Positions 60,342 through 64,000 of a DNA stretch of 64,000 nt are shown piece by piece. A model generated the notes under the pieces. That model saw only the letters and a program-made list of their open reading frames with translations, ran no database searches and was not told where the DNA came from. The stretch is from Gemmatimonadaceae bacterium (lineage in GTDB: Bacteria > Gemmatimonadota > Gemmatimonadetes > Gemmatimonadales > Gemmatimonadaceae), in the NCBI GenBank assembly GCA_025358925.1, contig JANYHT010000065.1:62001-126000 (forward strand), given 5' to 3'. The position numbers were made by a program, and so were the translations under genes. Every line of letters begins with the position of its first letter. The first letter of the stretch is position 1.

Positions 60342-61043
60342 ATGCCACCAACGGACCACTTGCTGCAGACGACCGCACCCGTGACGCGCATTAGCCGAAG
60401 TTCCCTGCTGCTCGTCGTACTGCTCGGCGCGACGCTGGTGTTTGATGGAGTGCTGCTTTGGAGACGCAAACGCTATCTCGATGAAGCCGCCCGACTGCGT
60501 ACCGGCATGTCCGCCCTCGAAGCCAAGCGTGCCGATGCGATCCTTAGTGCCGAAGCCGACCAATCCGGGCTCATGCTCCAATTGATGCGACAACAGGCCG
60601 CGGGTGACGACGCGATTCATCTCGCGATCAACACCGACTCGTCCTCCGTGACATTAGAAAGCGGTCTGGCCCAGTTGCGAGTGTTTCACGTCGACATTGG
60701 TCCAGAGCGCCGGGTAGGTGTCGCTGCGGACACCTTGCGAATCACCGTGCCGCGCGGCACACGTACGGTCGAAAATATTCTTTCAGCCACCGACAGTTTC
60801 GAACTGCCCGCTTGGCTCTGGACTGATCGCGGCCTGCCAATTCCCGCCCGACGCCGTGGAGTGGGGTGGACCGGGCCGGGCGCGATTGTCACGTCTGGCG
60901 GCACACTGATCTACAGCACGCCCACCGGCGGACCGCTCGCCGACAGCAGTTATGTGATGCCGGGTGCGATTCGCGTGCCCGTTGCCGATTTTGAGGCCAT
61001 TCGCGTCAGCCTCACGCGCGGTATGAAGGTCTACTTCTTTTGA
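60342..61043 (+). CDS. Membrane-anchored protein of unknown function
   Basis: 233 residues from ATG 60342. One membrane segment (SSLLLVVLLGATLVFDGVLL) is followed by a short coiled coil (DEAARLRTGMSALEAKRADA) and an extracytoplasmic domain (GLPIPARRRGVGWTGPGAIV). I recognise no family. Its stop overlaps the TTG start of an L,D-transpeptidase gene, so a role in cell-wall synthesis is plausible by coupling only. It is divergent from gpmI. Confidence 0.65.
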   Translation: MPPTDHLLQTTAPVTRISRSSLLLVVLLGATLVFDGVLLWRRKRYLDEAARLRTGMSALEAKRADAILSAEADQSGLMLQLMRQQAAGDDAIHLAINTDSSSVTLESGLAQLRVFHVDIGPERRVGVAADTLRITVPRGTRTVENILSATDSFELPAWLWTDRGLPIPARRRGVGWTGPGAIVTSGGTLIYSTPTGGPLADSSYVMPGAIRVPVADFEAIRVSLTRGMKVYFF

Positions 61044-61891
61044 TCGACCAGCCACTGCCTTCTCATCGCATTCATCGCGTTCTGCTCGCGACGGTCATTG
61101 CAGTTCTCGGTGTCACGGTATGGCTCACTATACAAACGTTGCACGATCGGTTTGCGCGCGACGTCGTACGCCTCGTCTTCAACGACAACCTCGACGCAGT
61201 CGATAGAGTGCGTCGCGAGGCAAACGCCGGCTCGGATACGCTGCGCGCGCAACTCGACACGACCCCCGCAGCCAAGCTCGGCCGTCCATATATCGTCGTC
61301 TCCATTGCCGATCGGCGACTGTGGTACAAACAAGGCGACAGCGTGCTCTTTACTGCACCGGTCGCAACTGGCAGCGGCAAGACCGTCACGTTCATCGGCA
61401 GTAGCCGTGTGTACCACTTCGAGACTCCGCGCGGTCGATTGGTCGTGGAACGTCGCGATTCAGCGCCAGCATGGGTTCCTCCTGATTGGCACTACCTCGA
61501 GCAAGCGCGAAAGCGCGGTCTGAGCACCGTGCAGCTCGTACGCGGAGAACCGATCCAGACCAAGGACGGTGGTGAGGTGACCGTGGTCGGAAACGATGTC
61601 GTGCGCAAGTCAAAAGACGGGTCTACGCGGACGCTAAGTGCGGAAGAAGGGCGTGAAATAGTTGTCGACGGCAAGATTGTGATCCCACCCTACGGCACTA
61701 CTCAGCGTAAATACATGGGTGTGTTGGGCGCCTATCGACTGTATCTGGGTGACGGTTACGGGCTCCATGGCACTAACGAACCGAAAAGCGTCGGTCAGGC
61801 GGTCAGCCACGGATGTGTGCGGCTGCGGAACGAAGACATTACGGTGCTGTACGACCGAGTGGCCATCGGAACGCCGGTTTACATCTATTAG
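61040..61891 (+). CDS. L,D-transpeptidase (YkuD domain)
   Basis: 283 residues. TTG 61040 overlaps the previous stop (TTGA) and no ATG or GTG is available nearby, so TTG is probably used. An N-terminal anchor (VLLATVIAVLGVTVWLTI) precedes the catalytic YkuD domain, which begins YIVVSIADRRLWYKQGDSVL and has the signature HGTNEPKSVG ... SHGCVRL with the active-site Cys. These enzymes form 3-3 cross-links in peptidoglycan or attach lipoproteins to it. With the neighbouring M15-like peptidases this forms a cell-wall gene group. Confidence 0.88.
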   Translation: MIDQPLPSHRIHRVLLATVIAVLGVTVWLTIQTLHDRFARDVVRLVFNDNLDAVDRVRREANAGSDTLRAQLDTTPAAKLGRPYIVVSIADRRLWYKQGDSVLFTAPVATGSGKTVTFIGSSRVYHFETPRGRLVVERRDSAPAWVPPDWHYLEQARKRGLSTVQLVRGEPIQTKDGGEVTVVGNDVVRKSKDGSTRTLSAEEGREIVVDGKIVIPPYGTTQRKYMGVLGAYRLYLGDGYGLHGTNEPKSVGQAVSHGCVRLRNEDITVLYDRVAIGTPVYIY

Positions 61892-61950
61892 TCGGTTCCG
61901 GAGCCCAACGAGCGTTATATTTCGAGGTTCGTTCTTGATCGTCCATATGG

Positions 61951-62910
61951 ATGCAGCGTTCAGCATCCCGACGAGACTCCGTGACGAAAACTTCATCAGC
62001 ATCGCAGCTCATAAAACCACTATTTGGTGCAGTATGTATCGCTGTGCTTGCGTTGGCGCTCACGCGTCCAACGACAGCTGGCGCTCGCACGCCCGCGATC
62101 AGTGCGGCGCGCACCGAAGTGACGATGTTGGATTCGCTGAAAGGCCTGAGCCGCAAGCTGCGCGCGCGTATCGTAACGCCAAGCAAAGCGGCCGGTATCG
62201 CCGTGTTGCGCGAATTATTTGGTGATTCTCTACCTCATCGCGCTGGCGTTTATGCCGCCGACGCTGGGGCGTCGTTTCACTTCATCACGATGCGGCCGTT
62301 TGCTGACAAAGTGAAAGGGCGCATCGGCGCGTATCGCATTGGGTTTTTCCCGAATGAACGTCATATCGTGCGCTCGACCGCGTATACGAATCCAGAAGGG
62401 TTCGTTGAAGTGACCGCAGACAATCAAAACACATCTGTATCGGAACACTTCCGTCTCCGTGATTTCCTCACGCACGATCAAGTCCAAGTGTGGCCGAAGT
62501 ATCTCGTGTTGCGTGAACCGTTAGTAGATAAGTTAGAACTCGTGATTGCGGAGCTTGCGCGTATCGGTGTTCCGGTCAACCGCTTGCGCATTATGTCGGG
62601 CTTTCGCACGCCCCAATACAATGCCGAGGGAGTTGGCGCGGGTGGACGGGTGCAGGACAGTCGTCATCAGTATGGTGATGCTGCCGACGTGTACGTCGTG
62701 AACGGTGCTCGCGATTGGATGAGTGACTTGAACGGAGACGGCCGTATCGACTCCCGTGATGCGCGCGTGATTGCTGCGGCCGCAGAACGAGTCGAGCAGA
62801 AAAATCCGGAACTGGTTGGTGGCGTTGGTGTCTATCGCGCCACCTCCGCGCATGGACCGTTTGTGCACATTGATGTGCGTGGCACGCGTGCGCGCTGGGG
62901 AGACCTCTGA
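61951..62910 (+). CDS. M15-like (DUF882) peptidase with EF-hand loop, copy 1
   Basis: 319 residues. Signal-like segment at about 20-42 (IKPLFGAVCIAVLALALT). The catalytic domain at about 150-319: MSGFRTPQYNAEG, the zinc motif in SRHQYGDAADV and FVHIDVRG. Between these an EF-hand type loop DLNGDGRIDSRD is inserted near residue 258, with all calcium-ligand positions. It resembles M15 D-Ala carboxypeptidases and lipoprotein-associated DUF882 proteins. It overlaps the next paralogue by one nucleotide (TGATG). Its role is likely peptidoglycan trimming. Confidence 0.8.
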   Translation: MQRSASRRDSVTKTSSASQLIKPLFGAVCIAVLALALTRPTTAGARTPAISAARTEVTMLDSLKGLSRKLRARIVTPSKAAGIAVLRELFGDSLPHRAGVYAADAGASFHFITMRPFADKVKGRIGAYRIGFFPNERHIVRSTAYTNPEGFVEVTADNQNTSVSEHFRLRDFLTHDQVQVWPKYLVLREPLVDKLELVIAELARIGVPVNRLRIMSGFRTPQYNAEGVGAGGRVQDSRHQYGDAADVYVVNGARDWMSDLNGDGRIDSRDARVIAAAAERVEQKNPELVGGVGVYRATSAHGPFVHIDVRGTRARWGDL

Positions 62911-63893
62911 TGCGCCGTCGCGTAGCACTCGTGCTCAGCGGCATTGCCGCGATCGCGGCAGTTGAATTTTACGAACCGCCATTAGAGCTTTTGGCCGGAT
63001 CGTCTGCGACGAGTGCGGGTCGCAGTGTGCCGATCGTTGAGGCGTCAGTCGACGCCCGTGGTGCGAGCGGCGATGTCATGATGCGCTTTGTACGAGCGGG
63101 CGAGCGTGTCGCGTTCCCACTGACCGTGCACGGCGCGCCGGTTGGCTTTACTTACCAATGGATCAAAGTCGGGAGCGACCAGTCGGGAGACGTTGCACGC
63201 CCACTCGAAAGTGACACGTTGTTGGCACCGCTTGAGCCCGGATTCTACGAACTGGTTGTCACGCGCGGAGGTGTGCAGCAACGACTTGATAACCCGCGTC
63301 TCGCCGTGCTGGTGCCCTTCGAATTGAAACTTGGCAGCACGCTCAATGGCTACCAAATTGGTCGCTACCCGTCCGAGTGGTCACGTGACCAGCAGTATGA
63401 ACCCCCGCCAGGGTTTGCGGAGGTGCGTGAGGCGCAGTTGGATTTGCCGCTGACACGTCATTTGAAGGTGCGGGATTTCATTACACATGACTCGCAAACG
63501 ATGTGGCCGCGGTACGTGGCGATTGATCCGCGCGTCTTGGACAAAGTTGAACTTGTGTTACGCGAGCTGGCACGTCGACGTGGCGAAGAGCACATCGATT
63601 TTCATGTGCAAGTGCACAGCGGCTTTCGTACACCGCTACACAACTCGGGCGTGGAAGGGTCGGCTCGCGATTCTCGACATTTGTATGGCGACGCGGCCGA
63701 TGTCGCAATCGACGCGGATGGCGACGGCAAGATGACAATCTTCGATGCGTATCGCGTTGAGCGTGCCGTGGATTGGGTGGAGGGCGTACATCCGGAGTTG
63801 GCGGGAGGACTTGGCGTCTACTCCAGCCCGCGTTTCGCAACGCCATATTGTCATATTGACGCACGTGGTGCGCGGAAACGCTGGCGCGGTTGA
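62910..63893 (+). CDS. M15-like (DUF882) peptidase with EF-hand loop, copy 2
   Basis: 327 residues, paralogue of the preceding protein. N-terminal signal or anchor (ALVLSGIAAIAAVEFYEP), then an extra domain with GFTYQWIKVGSDQSGD. The catalytic part repeats: RVLDKVELVLRELARRRGEE, HSGFRTPLHNSG, SRHLYGDAADVA and CHIDARG. Its EF-hand-like loop is DADGDGKMTIFD. Start ATG overlaps the stop of copy 1. The tandem pair arose by duplication and then diverged in the N-terminal part. Confidence 0.8.
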   Translation: MRRRVALVLSGIAAIAAVEFYEPPLELLAGSSATSAGRSVPIVEASVDARGASGDVMMRFVRAGERVAFPLTVHGAPVGFTYQWIKVGSDQSGDVARPLESDTLLAPLEPGFYELVVTRGGVQQRLDNPRLAVLVPFELKLGSTLNGYQIGRYPSEWSRDQQYEPPPGFAEVREAQLDLPLTRHLKVRDFITHDSQTMWPRYVAIDPRVLDKVELVLRELARRRGEEHIDFHVQVHSGFRTPLHNSGVEGSARDSRHLYGDAADVAIDADGDGKMTIFDAYRVERAVDWVEGVHPELAGGLGVYSSPRFATPYCHIDARGARKRWRG

Positions 63894-63992
63894 ACGCGTA
63901 GGGTCGGCATCGCCGCGAGCAGCATCCATGACGCACATCGCGTCAACCCTCGCTGTTGTATCGCGCATGTCCTCGTTGTTGACGGAGCCTAG
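63894..63992. other. Downstream intergenic region
   Basis: About 100 bp with no gene seen. GGAG lies 5 nt before a final ATG at 63993. Confidence 0.3.
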
Positions 63993-64000
63993 ATGAACCC
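63993..64000 (+). CDS. Possible start of a further gene (partial)
   Basis: ATG 63993 (MNP...) is preceded by ACGGAG at a 5-nt spacing and lies at the window's edge, so a plus-strand gene may begin here. Only two codons and part of a third are visible; nothing more can be said. Confidence 0.2.

Noticed and set aside
1-64000. CRISPR arrays, tRNA and rRNA genes, prophage
   Set aside because: No regularly spaced direct repeats, no tRNA cloverleaf or rRNA segments and no phage structural genes were recognised by reading; the only mobile element seen is the IS21-family insertion.

Overview
The window is 64 kb of GC-rich chromosomal DNA from a Gram-negative bacterium. Lipoproteins, outer-membrane-like barrels, a CBM9-like/DUF5916 protein, Tat and Sec signal peptides, an S9 peptidase with beta-propeller, a GH109 enzyme, a PEP-CTERM remnant and many exported peptidases fit a Gemmatimonadota-type genome. 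This assignment is an inference from gene content; there is no rRNA gene to confirm it. No tRNA, rRNA or CRISPR array was recognised. Most intergenic gaps are short, and many genes overlap by ATGA, GTGA or TGATG, so transcription units are tight.

Layout. 0-8.5 kb: an end of a probable trmFO, then xerC, hslV, hslU, argF and a Bcp peroxiredoxin on the plus strand, with three minus-strand envelope genes lying between hslV and hslU. 8.5-14.7 kb: S9 peptidase, gcvT, an NtrC-like activator with a degenerate receiver, and a conserved protein of unknown function. 14.7-22.8 kb: an accessory-looking region with a structured leader candidate, a 23-residue peptide ORF with a near-perfect ribosome binding site, a membrane HD-GYP protein, a complete IS21-family element with a 6-bp target duplication, and a very large BTAD/AAA regulator. 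22.9-30.1 kb: moxR, a BsuPI-type lipoprotein, and an ATP synthase operon that stops after atpH and runs into an M1 peptidase. 30.2-35.3 kb: a translationally coupled sugar-phosphate and nucleotide-sugar cluster with a GH109 enzyme. 35.3-42.1 kb: M20 peptidase, YbdD, CstA, a NAD-type isocitrate dehydrogenase and a metallophosphoesterase. 42.2-45 kb: a probable quinone/electrophile detoxification operon (MhqO-like and MhqD-like) behind an MhqR-like operator, then a SprT-like protease. 45-53.3 kb: an Ig-repeat lipoprotein, then glutaryl-CoA dehydrogenase, EtfB, EtfA and a membrane Fe-S ETF:quinone oxidoreductase, which together form an electron route from acyl-CoA oxidation to the quinone pool. 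53.3-53.9 kb: a gene graveyard with a frameshifted PEP-CTERM gene and a sugar-kinase remnant. 54-64 kb: methyltransferase, MoeA, PBP4-type DacB, QueD-like enzyme, barrel protein and GpmI on the minus strand, then a cell-wall cluster on the plus strand (membrane protein, L,D-transpeptidase, two tandem M15-like peptidases carrying EF-hand loops).

Regulation. Several promoters share a -10 of the form TAGCTT or TAGNNT with a 17-nt spacer, and in some cases the predicted transcription start lies on or next to the start codon. Leaderless mRNAs are therefore likely to be common in this organism. The least explained locus is 13.9-16.4 kb (unknown protein, structured leader, micro-peptide, HD-GYP sensor).
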